Below, one piece after another: positions 7,831-16,862 of a stretch of 64,000 nt of DNA. Numbering within the stretch: the stretch's first letter is position 1; every line of letters starts with the position of its first letter. The position numbers were made by a program, and so were the translations under genes. The notes beneath the pieces are model-generated. The model ran no database searches and was not told the origin of the DNA. It worked only from the letters and a program-made list of their open reading frames with translations. Origin of the DNA: Candidatus Omnitrophota bacterium. Its GTDB lineage: Bacteria > Omnitrophota > Omnitrophia > Omnitrophales > JACROU01. The stretch lies in NCBI GenBank assembly GCA_029261035.1, contig JAJDCD010000023.1, positions 372,001-436,000 of the forward strand, read 5' to 3'.

Positions 7831-8312
7831 TGCATATTTCGTTTGATGAATTAAATCAATATGTAGATCAAGAATTAGAAGCTTCTAGAGCTAAAGAAGT
7901 AGAGTTGCATCTGAAGTCTTGTGAAGAGTGCAACGATCAAAAGCAAGGTTTGATGCGTTTAGTGCTTGAGGTTAAAGGGCTTAAGGAGCATTTGTATGAT
8001 TCAGCTTCTTTTGAACGGGTTTGGGGTGAGGTCAAAAAAGAATTGACGAAAAAACAAGCTAAACCGGAAACAGAGCCTGTTGCTTGGATGGACTGGATTC
8101 GATCTTTTTTATTAAAGCCTGCAATGAGTGCCGCCTTTGTTGTGCTATTAGTTTTTGCGGCGGTATTTTTTTCTGAGCAGAGGTCTCTTGCGAGCAACGA
8201 AGCAGTGATCAATTCCGTTTCTTCAGAGAAAGATATGGTGATGATTTTCAAAACAGAAGAATTTAAAGTTACAGTGATTTGGTTGTTAGATCAATCGGAT
8301 CCTAGTGAATGA
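7830..8312 (+). CDS. Anti-sigma factor with zinc-finger ZAS motif, single TM
   Basis: ATG 7830 overlaps the sigma-factor stop (TAATG), so translation is coupled. The N-terminus has the HX3CX2C zinc-binding anti-sigma signature (LHLKSCEEC, about residues 26-35) within a helical cytoplasmic domain. A hydrophobic segment (SAAFVVLLVFAAVFF) near residue 105 would anchor it in the inner membrane. The periplasmic tail of about 45 residues is short, so any sensing may depend on a partner. It should hold the ECF sigma factor inactive. Confidence 0.88.
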   Translation: MHISFDELNQYVDQELEASRAKEVELHLKSCEECNDQKQGLMRLVLEVKGLKEHLYDSASFERVWGEVKKELTKKQAKPETEPVAWMDWIRSFLLKPAMSAAFVVLLVFAAVFFSEQRSLASNEAVINSVSSEKDMVMIFKTEEFKVTVIWLLDQSDPSE

Positions 8313-8341
8313 AATAGAAGAAAATAAAAGGGAGATATTTA

Positions 8342-8806
8342 ATGAAAAAAATCAGGAACGCTCAATTCCATATTGCTTTTCTAATGGTGCTGACATTGTC
8401 TTTATTACCGGTATCTGCTTTGGCTGAAACTTCTGAAGCCCAAGTGTCGGTAACAGTGGTATTGGCTAGCCCAAATGGAGGAACGGTGGATCCGGAATTG
8501 AATTCGATGATTGAGGACTTGCAAAAGCTGTTTACGCAATATTCTTATAAGAAGTTAGATCAGTTTGATTTATCACTTCAATTAGAAGAAGAGAAAACAG
8601 TGCAAATCCAAAACGGGTCGAGTTTAAAAGTAGAATACTTAGGTATAGAGAAAGATAAAATTAATCTCCATTTGATGATTAAAGAGGGTGGGAAAGAGTT
8701 GATTAATACGAATTTCTCTATAGCCAAGGGTGGAACCATTATTATCGGTGGGCCTAGTCATAAGGACGGTAAGCTTGTTCTTGCGATTCAAGCCTCCATT
8801 AACTAA
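8342..8806 (+). CDS. Exported protein in sigma/anti-sigma operon
   Basis: 154 residues with a signal peptide (FLMVLTLSLLPVSALAET) and a strong ggagat site. The mature part is a mixed alpha/beta sequence (ELNSMIEDLQKLFTQYSYKK, SLKVEYLGIEKDKINLHLMI, IIIGGPSHKDGKLVLAIQAS) without a recognised domain. It lies 29 bases after the anti-sigma gene, so it is probably in the same transcript. A periplasmic regulator or stress protein for this sigma system is plausible but is inference. Confidence 0.7.
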   Translation: MKKIRNAQFHIAFLMVLTLSLLPVSALAETSEAQVSVTVVLASPNGGTVDPELNSMIEDLQKLFTQYSYKKLDQFDLSLQLEEEKTVQIQNGSSLKVEYLGIEKDKINLHLMIKEGGKELINTNFSIAKGGTIIIGGPSHKDGKLVLAIQASIN

Positions 8807-8831
8807 CAAATAGACAAAAATAGCTGTTTTA

Positions 8832-8895
8832 AGCCATTTATCTAAGTAAGGGTGAATAATCACTATGAGAGCTCGTCTTAACTCAATAAATGGCT
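8832..8895 (+). repeat. Inverted repeat with ten-base arms upstream of exported-protein promoter
   Basis: AGCCATTTAT (8832-8841) is perfectly complementary to ATAAATGGCT (8886-8895), separated by 44 bases. There is no T-run after it. It stands directly before the -35 box at 8913, so it could be an operator or part of a structured RNA. Confidence 0.45.
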
Positions 8896-8912
8896 ATATA
8901 GGTAAAAAAGGC

Positions 8913-8940
8913 TTGTCAAAGGAAAATTTACCGATAGAAT
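8913..8940 (+). promoter_or_regulatory. Predicted sigma-70-type promoter
   Basis: TTGTCA at 8913-8918 and TAGAAT at 8935-8940 are separated by 16 bases, close to housekeeping consensus. The start codon of the exported carbohydrate-binding-like protein is about 45 bases further on, leaving room for a short leader. Prediction by eye only. Confidence 0.5.
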
Positions 8941-8991
8941 AGCACAGATTTTCTATTGATGAGTTTTTCGTCCCTGAAAGGAGAAATACAA

Positions 8992-9624
8992 ATGTTAAGA
9001 AATTTATTTAGTTTAATGCTTGTTGTAGCTATGGGGTTTGCTTTTCCTGTATCTGCTTCGGCTCAATTGTCTTTTTTAGACTCTGAAGTTATTCCAGGTG
9101 AAGGTGGTCAAGAATTGATTCTTGCTGATTTTGACACTGGAGATAAACCAAACAATATTGGTGGAGACTTTGGTACTTGGGATAAAGATCCTAACGATGA
9201 AACTCAAAATGTAAATTTTGATTTCCAAGATGATGATGCTATGGGAAATCCAGGCGGTTATTCTATTCGTTTAGATTACGATGTGGACTCTCCTAATCCA
9301 GCTTATAATGGTTTCTGGATGAAGTTAGAAGCAAGTGATGCAACTCCTTATAACACCATCAACCTTTATATTAAAGGGGATAGTGAAAAAGGTTTTACAA
9401 AAAGAATGAAGTTAGAATTGAAGGATCAAACTAATAAGCCATCAGCATATATCATTAGTGGAATTACTAATGAATGGCAACGATTCTCAATTCCATTCGA
9501 GAAGTTTCGTCGTATTACAGACTGGACTGCAATGAATGAATTTGTTATCGTTTTTGACGATATCAATTCAAATCCAAGAACGGGAACTATTTTTATCGAT
9601 AATATTTCTCTTTCTGCAGAATAG
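8992..9624 (+). CDS. Exported protein with a CBM11/CIA30-like beta-sandwich
   Basis: ATG 8992 follows a strong tgaaaggag site; the residues encoded upstream of it are not signal-like. A signal peptide (FSLMLVVAMGFAFPVSASAQ) is followed by about 185 residues: LILADFDTGDKPNNIGGDFG, GGYSIRLDYDVDSP, GFWMKLEASDATPYNTINLY, WQRFSIPFEKF and TGTIFIDNISLS. This order is typical of galactose-binding-like beta-sandwiches of the CBM11/CIA30 type found on surface carbohydrate-binding proteins. No catalytic residues are identified. The gene stands alone between a promoter and a strong terminator. Confidence 0.7.
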   Translation: MLRNLFSLMLVVAMGFAFPVSASAQLSFLDSEVIPGEGGQELILADFDTGDKPNNIGGDFGTWDKDPNDETQNVNFDFQDDDAMGNPGGYSIRLDYDVDSPNPAYNGFWMKLEASDATPYNTINLYIKGDSEKGFTKRMKLELKDQTNKPSAYIISGITNEWQRFSIPFEKFRRITDWTAMNEFVIVFDDINSNPRTGTIFIDNISLSAE

Positions 9625-9640
9625 TTTTATTTTTTAGCAA

Positions 9641-9689
9641 AAGGCCTCTAGCTTCTAATCTGTTTAGGACTAGAGGCCTTTTTGTTTTT
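9641..9689 (+). terminator. Intrinsic terminator
   Basis: Arms AAGGCCTCTA (9641-9650) and TAGAGGCCTT (9671-9680), extended inward by weak pairs, are followed by a T-rich run (TTTTTGTTTTT). It ends the preceding exported-protein gene. Confidence 0.85.
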
Positions 9690-9723
9690 AATTAAAAGGG
9701 AACAAATCATCAAGGGGGCGGAA

Positions 9724-10116
9724 ATGGTTATACGGATAAAATCCATTTCATTTTTAATTGTGATGCTCGCATTTGTGTGCTTGCCATCTCAAGCAATCGC
9801 TGGAATTCCAGTTTCAGAAACAGACTCTGAAATTCCTTATGAATACCTTGGAACAATTGAAGTTGATGTTGAACCGCATTTGTTCGTTAATAAAGTTGTA
9901 CGTGTTGTGTCTTTTGGACAGTTGGATAAGTCCAAGGTTGCTGTAATTCAAAAGCAATTGAAAAAGAAATTAGCGAAAAGCGCTAAAACTTATAGTCCTG
10001 ATGCTGTTATCAAAGTAGAGTACTCTCCAACCTTAGAGGATCCTCGTTTCATAACCTCAGAAAAGGTTTTTGCAAAAGGAGATATGGTTAAGTACAAACA
10101 GACCTATCAGTACTAG
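9724..10116 (+). CDS. Small exported protein, unknown family
   Basis: ATG 9724 is chosen because caagggggcgga precedes it and a signal peptide starts there (SFLIVMLAFVCLPSQAIAGI). The mature 105 residues contain EYLGTIEVDVEPHLFVNKVV, a lysine-rich KQLKKKLAKSAKTYSPDAVI and KVEYSPTLEDP. The DAVIKVEY pattern is faintly like YbjQ/UPF0145-type proteins, but too weak for assignment. It lies between a terminator and the cysteine desulfurase gene. Confidence 0.6.
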   Translation: MVIRIKSISFLIVMLAFVCLPSQAIAGIPVSETDSEIPYEYLGTIEVDVEPHLFVNKVVRVVSFGQLDKSKVAVIQKQLKKKLAKSAKTYSPDAVIKVEYSPTLEDPRFITSEKVFAKGDMVKYKQTYQY

Positions 10117-10137
10117 CATCTGTGTTGCAGAAAATGA

Positions 10138-11331
10138 GTGAGTAAAGTGAGAAATGGTGTGAACGATTCACGTATTATTTATTTAGACAATAACGCAACC
10201 ACTCAACTTTCCCCTGAAGTTGTTGAGGTAATGCTTCCGTTTTATAACGAATTTTACGGAAACCCCTCCAGCCTTCATTCTTTTGGCGGATCTCTTAAAA
10301 GTGAATTAAATAAGACAAGAGAAAGTATTGCAGATCTTTTAGGCGCTCGATTGGACCTTGAGGTTTACTTCACTAGTGGTGCTACTGAGAGTAATAACGC
10401 CGCTGTCCGAGGTGCGTTACTAGCCCAACCTGACAAGAAACACATTGTTATTTCCAAAGTAGAACATGAGAGCTTGTTTCAATTAGCGAATCAGTTAGAA
10501 AAAGAAGGTGTCGAAGTTAGTCGCATTTCAGTCGATCATTCAGGACAGTTAAATTTAGAAGAACTTAAAGATTCTATCCGTCCTGATACTGCGATTGTTT
10601 CTATTATGTATGCAAATAATGAAACGGGAGTTATTTTTCCAATAGAAAAAATCGCAAATATTGTGAAGGAAAAAGGAGTTCTATTTCATACAGATGCTGT
10701 TCAGGCCATGGGGAAACTTTCTATCGATTTAAAAAATATTCCTATTGATTTACTTTCGGCTTCAAGCCATAAAATTCATGGGCCTAAGGGAGTGGGCATT
10801 CTTTATATCCGAAGAGGAACTCGGGTTCAGCCTTTGATTCTGGGGGGTGAACAAGAGAGGGGTCGCCGAGGTGGAACGGAAAATGTTCCTGCCATTGTGG
10901 GGCTTAAAAAAGCAGCAGAATTGGCCAAAACCTATCTTAGAGAAGGCATGAGTTACATTCAAGAGTTGAGAGACCACTTGGAACAGGGGATTAATTCTCA
11001 GATTCCTATGGCGCAAATTAATGGGCGGGGCACGGAGAGACTTCCGAATACGACAAATATTAGTTTTGAAGGAATAGAAGGTGAAGCGGCACTTCTTGTG
11101 TTGAGTGAATTAGGAGTATGTGTATCCAGTGGTTCAGCATGTGCTTCAGGAAAATTTGAACCTTCACACGTTTTACGTGCGATGGGGATTCCTGATCATA
11201 TGGGCCATGGATCTATTCGTTTTAGTTTAGGTAGGTATAACTTGCCAGAAGAAGTCGACTTTGTGATTCGCGAACTTCCTAGTATCGTACAACGCCTCAG
11301 ACAGATGACGCCTTCCTCTAGTAAGGCATAA
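10138..11331 (+). CDS. Cysteine desulfurase (NifS/IscS class)
   Basis: A PLP-dependent enzyme that removes sulfur from cysteine for Fe-S clusters and other thio-cofactors. Seen: N-terminal YLDNNATTQLSPEV, GNPSSLHSFG, the TSGATESNN phosphate-binding site, the PLP lysine in SSHKIHGPKG, and the mobile sulfur-carrying cysteine in CVSSGSACASG near residue 340. 397 residues is normal. GTG 10138 is used; in-frame GTG codons at 10147 and 10159 are alternatives. No IscU scaffold is adjacent, so its partner is elsewhere. Confidence 0.93.
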   Translation: MSKVRNGVNDSRIIYLDNNATTQLSPEVVEVMLPFYNEFYGNPSSLHSFGGSLKSELNKTRESIADLLGARLDLEVYFTSGATESNNAAVRGALLAQPDKKHIVISKVEHESLFQLANQLEKEGVEVSRISVDHSGQLNLEELKDSIRPDTAIVSIMYANNETGVIFPIEKIANIVKEKGVLFHTDAVQAMGKLSIDLKNIPIDLLSASSHKIHGPKGVGILYIRRGTRVQPLILGGEQERGRRGGTENVPAIVGLKKAAELAKTYLREGMSYIQELRDHLEQGINSQIPMAQINGRGTERLPNTTNISFEGIEGEAALLVLSELGVCVSSGSACASGKFEPSHVLRAMGIPDHMGHGSIRFSLGRYNLPEEVDFVIRELPSIVQRLRQMTPSSSKA

Positions 11332-11355
11332 AAAAAGGTTTCAGGCCCTTTTTTT
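11330..11355. terminator. Bidirectional A/T-arm terminator between convergent genes
   Basis: An A-run with GG faces CCC with a T-run (AAAAAAAGG ... CCCTTTTTTT), forming a hairpin with T-tracts in both directions. It lies between the converging cysteine desulfurase and lpxD genes, where a shared terminator is expected. Confidence 0.65.
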
Positions 11356-11385
11356 ATGTTTCTATCTGTTATCAGCAGGCAGGCG

Positions 11386-12432
11386 TTACACTTCTTGTTT
11401 ATCTAACTTTTTTTCTAGCTCTTCAACGCGTTTAGCTAAATCTCGAACAACTTTGAGGGTTTCTGCAGAACGTAATTGTGCTCCGAATTGTTTTTTCATG
11501 TCCGCCATAGGTCGAGCGGGTGAGCCGAGGAGAATGCTTCCGTCAGGAACTTTTTTTCCAGTAGGAAGCCCTGCTTGTGCGCCTACAATAACTTGGTTTC
11601 CAACTTCGCAATGATCTCCAAAACCAACTTGCCCTGCAAGAGTGGAGTATTGACCCACAGAACAACTTCCAGAAATTCCGACTTGAGCACAAACAACGGT
11701 ATGACTTCCTAATTCACAATTGTGAGCTATTTGAACTAGATTATCAATTTTTACTCCAGCGTGAATAACGGTAGATCCTGCTGTTGCGCGATCGATAGTA
11801 GAATTAGCGCCAATTTCAACATGATCTTCAATGATGACGTTGCCTACTTGAGGCACTTTAAATTGTCTTTGCCCATCAAATACGTAACCAAATCCATCAG
11901 CGCCTACAACAACTCCAGAGTGGAGGATGACATTGCTGCCAATCTGACAGTCTTGATAGACCGTTACTCGAGGATGGATAATGGTGTTGGAGCCAACGGT
12001 TACATTCTTATCGATGATGCTTCCAGAGCGAATGACAGAACCATCCCCAACCTTTGCATTTTCACGTACAACGCTGAAAGGTTCTAAGGTAACATTGCTA
12101 CCTATAGTTGCGGAAGGGTGAACAAAAGCATTTTCAGAAATCGTTTGATCAAATTCTCGTGCTGGATGAAAAGCCCAAAGTAAATGAGCCCAAGCTAGCT
12201 TAGGGTTGGCGACTTGGATTAGAGGTTTTTCAAATTCGGTAATGGATTCGGGAACCAATACGGCTGCAATGTCGGTTCCTTGGAGTTTTGCTAAATTTTT
12301 CTCATCATTTGCAAATGTGATTGCTCCTGATTGTGGGATTTCAATCGTGGTGACGCTTGAAATAGCTGTTTGGTCATCTCCAATGAGTTTTCCGCTAATA
12401 AGATTTGTTAATTCTGATAGTGTTTTTGCCAT
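11386..12432 (-). CDS. lpxD: UDP-3-O-acylglucosamine N-acyltransferase
   Basis: Third step of lipid A synthesis: adds a hydroxyacyl chain from ACP to UDP-3-O-acylglucosamine. N-terminal LpxD domain (residues 1-95, ending KLAWAHLLWAFHPA), then left-handed hexapeptide repeats (VHPSATIGSNVTLEPFSVV onward) and a C-terminal helix (LAKRVEELEKKLDKQ). The catalytic His is H237 in AHNCELGSH. 348 residues is full length. A ggggagga site precedes the ATG. No other lpx genes are adjacent. It is strong evidence for a lipid A outer membrane. Confidence 0.95.
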   Translation of the reverse strand: MAKTLSELTNLISGKLIGDDQTAISSVTTIEIPQSGAITFANDEKNLAKLQGTDIAAVLVPESITEFEKPLIQVANPKLAWAHLLWAFHPAREFDQTISENAFVHPSATIGSNVTLEPFSVVRENAKVGDGSVIRSGSIIDKNVTVGSNTIIHPRVTVYQDCQIGSNVILHSGVVVGADGFGYVFDGQRQFKVPQVGNVIIEDHVEIGANSTIDRATAGSTVIHAGVKIDNLVQIAHNCELGSHTVVCAQVGISGSCSVGQYSTLAGQVGFGDHCEVGNQVIVGAQAGLPTGKKVPDGSILLGSPARPMADMKKQFGAQLRSAETLKVVRDLAKRVEELEKKLDKQEV

Positions 12433-12619
12433 AAATGTGTCCTCCCCGCTTAAGCGTAAGCAAGTAGTATAAACAGAAAATAGGATAAATCAATATTTAT
12501 GTCGGAGCCTCAAAAACCCTTATTTTAAAAGGGTTTTTAAGGTGTTTTGAGGATTTTGAGAGACCCGTCTTAAAATAAGCTTTCCCGTCTCTATAAAAAA
12601 TGGCTATCATATTGCTTTT

Positions 12620-12648
12620 TTGTTCATAAATAAGGCATAAGATTATAT
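12620..12648 (+). promoter_or_regulatory. Predicted promoter for the potassium uptake operon
   Basis: TTGTTC (12620-12625) and TTATAT (12643-12648) with a 17-base spacer lie about 46 bases before the ktrB start. Upstream, at about 12510-12536, an AT-rich hairpin (AAAACCCT ... AGGGTTTT) stands between the divergent lpxD and ktrB genes. Eye-based prediction. Confidence 0.45.
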
Positions 12649-12694
12649 AGGCTCAAACAGTTTTATTAACTAGCACTATACAGGGACAAGAGTT

Positions 12695-14068
12695 ATGGGT
12701 GGTATAAAAAAGAACATACAAGTTCATCCAAGTCAGTTCATGGTTTATTGCTTTTTAGTGGTAATTGCATTGGGAACTTACTTGCTGATGCTTCCTTGGG
12801 CTACTGTTGAAGGGCATATTAGTTTTGTAGATGCTCTCTTTACGGCTACCTCAGCTGTTTGTGTGACAGGCTTGGTTGTTGTGGATACTGGATTGACGTT
12901 TACGACTTGGGGGCATACTTTGTTGATGGTCCTGATCGAAATCGGCGGTTTAGGGATTATGACTTTTTCCACGTTTTTTATGCTCAGTTTAGGAAAGAAA
13001 ATAGGTTTTAAAGAAAGAAGTTTTCTTAAAGAAAATGTAGGCTACCTTTCGGATTCCAACATTCTAAATTTACTACTGGTTATGATTGCTACGGTGTTGG
13101 TTATTCAGGTGATAGGAGCAGGAGCCCTTTGGCTGCGGTTTAATTCGATGATGCCTTTAAATGAGTCTATTTTTTATGCTTGTTTTTATTCCGTATCTTC
13201 TTTTTGTACGGCCGGTTTTACTTTGTTTTCAGATAGCTTGCTTCAATTTGAGAAAGATGTGTTAGTTAACATAAGTGTGATGAGCTTAATTCTTATCGGA
13301 GGGTTTGGATTTTTTATTATTGAAGACTGCTTGCGTAAGACTAAAGCTTTTATTCGTAGACAAAAAGTACCGCCCTTTTCTTTCCAGTCCAGAGTGATTG
13401 TGATAACAACTCTTTGGTCCGTAATTATTGGGACAACGCTTTTTTATCTTTTAGAAAAAAACAATACCCTTCTAGGTTATTCATTTATTGAGGGTTTACA
13501 GACGTCTTTTTTTCAGATTATTAGTGTTAGAAATGCAGGGCTGAGTACCATTGATTGGTCTCAAGTAACTAATGGAACAGGCTTAATCAGCATCATTTTG
13601 ATGTTTGTGGGGGGAGCTCCCGGTTCCTGTGTGGGTGGTATTAAGGTGACCACCTTCTTTGTTTTAATCTTTTTGATTGTATCTCGGATGCAAGGCAAAA
13701 CATCGGTTTCTGTTTTTAAGCGAACGATTTCTCAAGAGACAGTAACGAAGAGTATTTCGATTTTTGCAGCATCCTTTTTGTTTGTTCTTGTTATGTCTGT
13801 TGTTCTCGAAATCACAGAAGTTCGTGGAGATGCTGTTGAGGTGGCACGAGCAAAGTTTATCCCTATTTTTTTCGAAGTGGTCTCAGCGTTTGGAACTGTT
13901 GGAATGAGTTTGGGAATTACATCATCCCTTTCTTTTTTAGGGAAATGGGTTATTATAATAACCATGTTTGTGGGGCGTATTGGCCCTCTTGCTTTAGCTT
14001 TTTTGGTTATTCCTGAAGAAAAAAAGCAAGTTTATACCTATCCAGACGAAACCATATTGACTGGGTAA
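12695..14068 (+). CDS. ktrB: Potassium uptake channel subunit, KtrB/TrkH family
   Basis: A 457-residue multi-pass inner-membrane protein of the superfamily of K+ transporters built from four pore-loop repeats. Selectivity-filter-like loops are visible: TSAVCVTGLVVVDT, FCTAGFTLFS, SVRNAGLSTIDW and FGTVGMSLGIT, plus the gating-loop region GGAPGSCVGGIKVTTF. Length and the partner RCK protein just downstream fit KtrB better than the longer TrkH. The next gene starts 32 bases later and encodes the regulatory subunit. Confidence 0.92.
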   Translation: MGGIKKNIQVHPSQFMVYCFLVVIALGTYLLMLPWATVEGHISFVDALFTATSAVCVTGLVVVDTGLTFTTWGHTLLMVLIEIGGLGIMTFSTFFMLSLGKKIGFKERSFLKENVGYLSDSNILNLLLVMIATVLVIQVIGAGALWLRFNSMMPLNESIFYACFYSVSSFCTAGFTLFSDSLLQFEKDVLVNISVMSLILIGGFGFFIIEDCLRKTKAFIRRQKVPPFSFQSRVIVITTLWSVIIGTTLFYLLEKNNTLLGYSFIEGLQTSFFQIISVRNAGLSTIDWSQVTNGTGLISIILMFVGGAPGSCVGGIKVTTFFVLIFLIVSRMQGKTSVSVFKRTISQETVTKSISIFAASFLFVLVMSVVLEITEVRGDAVEVARAKFIPIFFEVVSAFGTVGMSLGITSSLSFLGKWVIIITMFVGRIGPLALAFLVIPEEKKQVYTYPDETILTG

Positions 14069-14100
14069 TTATTAGCAGATAGCGCATAAAGGAGTAAGGA

Positions 14101-14751
14101 ATGAAGCAGATTGTCGTGATTGGCCTTGGGAATTTCGGAGCAACATTAGCCGAGTCTTTGGCTCAAAAAAAGTGTGAAGTTTTGGCTATTGATCGTAATA
14201 AGGAAAGTGTGGATGCGATCAAAGACAAAGTTACAAATGCTGTTATTGGAGATGCTACAGACAAAAAACTGTTGAAAGAAGTAGGTGTGAAAGATGCCGA
14301 TATCGTTGTTGTCAGTTTTGGGGATCACATTGATGCTAGTCTTATTGTTACTTTGTATTTGAAAGAAATGGGTGTTCATCGAATTATAACGAAAGCGGTT
14401 AGTGATGAACATGCTAAGATTCTTTCTTTAATTGGAGCTCATGAAGTTATTTTCCCCGTTAGAGATGAAGCCATTCGTTTGGCCAGTAGTCTTTTTTCTG
14501 GAGATATTCTGGATATGATCAAACTATCAGATGAGTTTAGTATTTTAGAAGTTGCAGCACCGGATCGCTTTGCTAATAAGACGTTAAAAGATTTGAAGTT
14601 GAGAAGTAAAATTGGTGTAGAGGTTTTGGCAATAAAAAAACCTCTGGAAGGAACTTTAAAAATGTTGCCAGGCGCAGATACTAAGATTGCAGCAGATGAC
14701 GTTCTCATCGTGATTGGTGAAAACCGGCGCTTGGAAGATTTGGAATTATAG
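14101..14751 (+). CDS. ktrA: Potassium uptake regulatory subunit, KtrA (RCK_N + RCK_C)
   Basis: 216 residues, cytoplasmic. RCK_N Rossmann domain with [13 protein letters not shown] (GxGxxG) and acidic [21 protein letters not shown], for nucleotide binding; RCK_C from about residue 135 ([20 protein letters not shown]). KtrA rings gate the KtrB channel in response to ATP/ADP. The gene sits 32 bases after ktrB with gga-type spacing, giving a complete two-gene uptake system. Confidence 0.92.
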   Translation: MKQIVVIGLGNFGATLAESLAQKKCEVLAIDRNKESVDAIKDKVTNAVIGDATDKKLLKEVGVKDADIVVVSFGDHIDASLIVTLYLKEMGVHRIITKAVSDEHAKILSLIGAHEVIFPVRDEAIRLASSLFSGDILDMIKLSDEFSILEVAAPDRFANKTLKDLKLRSKIGVEVLAIKKPLEGTLKMLPGADTKIAADDVLIVIGENRRLEDLEL

Positions 14752-14758
14752 TGTTAAT

Positions 14759-14785
14759 GGGGGACTGTCCCTTCGGGACTGTCCC
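14759..14785. repeat. Dispersed palindrome, GGGACTGTCCC family
   Basis: GGGACTGTCCC occurs twice around a TTC centre, forming a tight hairpin between ktrA and the glycosyltransferase gene. A relative (GGGACAGTCCC twice around AATTT) is at 45619-45654. Confidence 0.65.
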
Positions 14786-14815
14786 AGAGTAAGCTTTAAT
14801 TTTAAGGAGTATTTT

Positions 14816-15607
14816 ATGATTAACGGAAAAAAAGTCGTTGTGGTAATGCCTGCATATAATGCAAGCAAGACCTTAGAGAAAACATATGATGATATGCCAA
14901 AAGATTTGGTGGACGAAGTTATTTTGGTAGATGACGCCTCAAGTGATGAGACAGCAAAAAAGGCAAAGGAATTAGGAATTAAAACCATTGTTCATTCTAA
15001 GAATAAGGGTTATGGCGGCAATCAAAAAACTTGTTATCGAGAAGCTTTAAAGGCAAAGGCAGATGTGGTTGTTATGCTTCATCCTGATTACCAGTACGAG
15101 CCTAAACTAGTTTCTGCAATGGCCTCGATGATTGCTTCTGGGATTTATGATGCTGTGCTTGCTTCCCGTATTTTATGTGGCGGAACTTTAAAAGGGGGGA
15201 TGCCTCTGTATAAGTACGTAGCGAATCGTTTTCTAACATTGGCTCAGAATTTATTAATAGGACAGAAAATGTCTGAATATCACACAGGATACAGAGCTTT
15301 TTCCAAAGAGGTTTTAGAAACGCTGCCTTTAGAAAAAAATTCAGACGACTTTGTTTTTGATAATGAATTTTTGACGCAGGTAGTTTATTTCGGATTTAAT
15401 ATGGGAGAAATCTCATGTCCGACAAAATATTTTACGGAAGCTTCTTCTATTAATTTTGGACGATCGGTTAAATATGGATTAGGGGTCCTTTGGGTGAGCT
15501 TGCAATTTCGCTTACACAAGTGGGGCTTGGCTAAATTTTCTATATTTGATAATGATCGCGGAACCCTAGATACAAACCACTCTCCAGACCATGCTCAATC
15601 GCTTTGA
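14816..15607 (+). CDS. Glycosyltransferase family 2 (dolichyl-phosphate-mannose-synthase-like)
   Basis: ATG 14816 follows ttttaaggag; the frame upstream runs back through the repeat and ktrA end and is not used. The GT-A fold is clear: [58 protein letters not shown] (DxD-equivalent). The C-terminal part has [14 protein letters not shown] and an [14 protein letters not shown] region seen in DPM-like enzymes. The donor and acceptor are unknown. It overlaps the next methyltransferase by 17 bases. Confidence 0.88.
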   Translation: MINGKKVVVVMPAYNASKTLEKTYDDMPKDLVDEVILVDDASSDETAKKAKELGIKTIVHSKNKGYGGNQKTCYREALKAKADVVVMLHPDYQYEPKLVSAMASMIASGIYDAVLASRILCGGTLKGGMPLYKYVANRFLTLAQNLLIGQKMSEYHTGYRAFSKEVLETLPLEKNSDDFVFDNEFLTQVVYFGFNMGEISCPTKYFTEASSINFGRSVKYGLGVLWVSLQFRLHKWGLAKFSIFDNDRGTLDTNHSPDHAQSL

Positions 15608-16364
15608 TGATTTTTTTAAAGACCCAACGTATTTGGACCTGAAGAACCATCTCTTCAATTATCAGGAACGAGTCCGCAGCATCCAAGAAGTTGCAGGAGA
15701 ATGCTCCGGGATTCGCCTTGAAATAGGAAGTGGCATTTCTCCGGTCACGACCGCTTCGATTTATACCGACCTTTCCCATCATGCGATGAAATTTTTTAAG
15801 GAAATTGCTGCAGAAGGGTTAACTCCAGAAAATATTCACGCTAACGGTGAAACGAAGTTTGCTGTTACCGATGCACGTTACTTGTCTTTTCAAAATAACT
15901 CCATTGATCAAGTGGTGTTATCTGAGGTTTTGGAACATATCCAGCAAGATGACCAAGTATTGGCAGAAATTTTTTCCGCATTGAAACCTGGAGGGTCTTT
16001 GATATTAACGGTGCCAACTCAACCTAAGTATTACGCTTATGATGACGAGTTTGTTTATCATGAACGTCGTTATGATATTAGAGAACTGACGCATCAAGTA
16101 GAAAGAGTCGGTTTTAAGATTGTGAAGAAAAAGAAAATTGGTGGCCCGTTAGAAAAACTAGGAACATGGTTAACGGTAAAATTATTTGTTGGGGTATTTG
16201 ATAAGAAGCAAGATTCTAATCAGCCGCCTTCATCGGAACGATTTAAAAAATTTCTACCATTTTACAAAGCCATTAATCGATTTTTGTCGTCGTTAATTCG
16301 ATTTGATGCTTGGCTGATGCCAGAATGCTTTACAAGCATTATTCTTTTGGAGTGTAAGAAATAA
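15591..16364 (+). CDS. Class I SAM-dependent methyltransferase
   Basis: 257 residues. SAM-binding motif [20 protein letters not shown] near residue 45, then an acidic/Asp motif ([11 protein letters not shown]), [10 protein letters not shown] and [14 protein letters not shown], all typical of Methyltransf_11 proteins. Overlap with the glycosyltransferase gene points to a shared pathway, perhaps modification of a lipid-linked sugar or cell-surface glycan; the substrate cannot be deduced. The C-terminal tail is rich in aromatic residues. Confidence 0.85.
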   Translation: MLNRFDDFFKDPTYLDLKNHLFNYQERVRSIQEVAGECSGIRLEIGSGISPVTTASIYTDLSHHAMKFFKEIAAEGLTPENIHANGETKFAVTDARYLSFQNNSIDQVVLSEVLEHIQQDDQVLAEIFSALKPGGSLILTVPTQPKYYAYDDEFVYHERRYDIRELTHQVERVGFKIVKKKKIGGPLEKLGTWLTVKLFVGVFDKKQDSNQPPSSERFKKFLPFYKAINRFLSSLIRFDAWLMPECFTSIILLECKK

Positions 16365-16859
16365 ATGATACTTAAGAAACATGGACTTCTTTTAATTTCT
16401 GCAGTAACGATTATAGCGAGCGTCTTTTTTCTTGCCAACATGGCGACAGGTTCGCTGAATACGTTGAAGCAAACAAAGACGTTTTATTCTGAACAATTCA
16501 AAGAAGAAGTTCGTGATGTTATTGAAAATTCTTATTCCTTTGATGTGCCATATCAGATCGACTCAGGATTGAATGTTCAATGGAGCACGATTGTTTACGC
16601 TTTTGTTTATGTGAATGTGATTTTTGAACGTCAATTCAGTTTTGATGCAGAGCAAGCAAATCTGATAGATATGGAAATTACGAACTATCTTGATACCCGA
16701 TATGACGTTCAACCTAAAAACGTCAATGTTACTTTTACCTACCAAAACAAAACGAAGTATTCCAATGGAGCGGAAGTGGTGACACAAGAATTTCTGCTTA
16801 CAAGCCAAGAAGCAACCAAGCGGGCCTTTAAAAAGAATTTTACAGGCAGCACTCTTTAA
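16365..16859 (+). CDS. Membrane-anchored protein of unknown function
   Basis: 164 residues beginning with one hydrophobic segment (LLLISAVTIIASVFFLANMA) and then a soluble, likely periplasmic part with TFYSEQFKEEVRDVIEN, VNVIFERQFSFDAEQANLID and a strand-rich NVNVTFTYQNKTKYS. No family recognised. It starts immediately after the methyltransferase stop, with no gap, so it is in the same operon. Confidence 0.65.
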   Translation: MILKKHGLLLISAVTIIASVFFLANMATGSLNTLKQTKTFYSEQFKEEVRDVIENSYSFDVPYQIDSGLNVQWSTIVYAFVYVNVIFERQFSFDAEQANLIDMEITNYLDTRYDVQPKNVNVTFTYQNKTKYSNGAEVVTQEFLLTSQEATKRAFKKNFTGSTL

Positions 16860-16862
16860 ATT

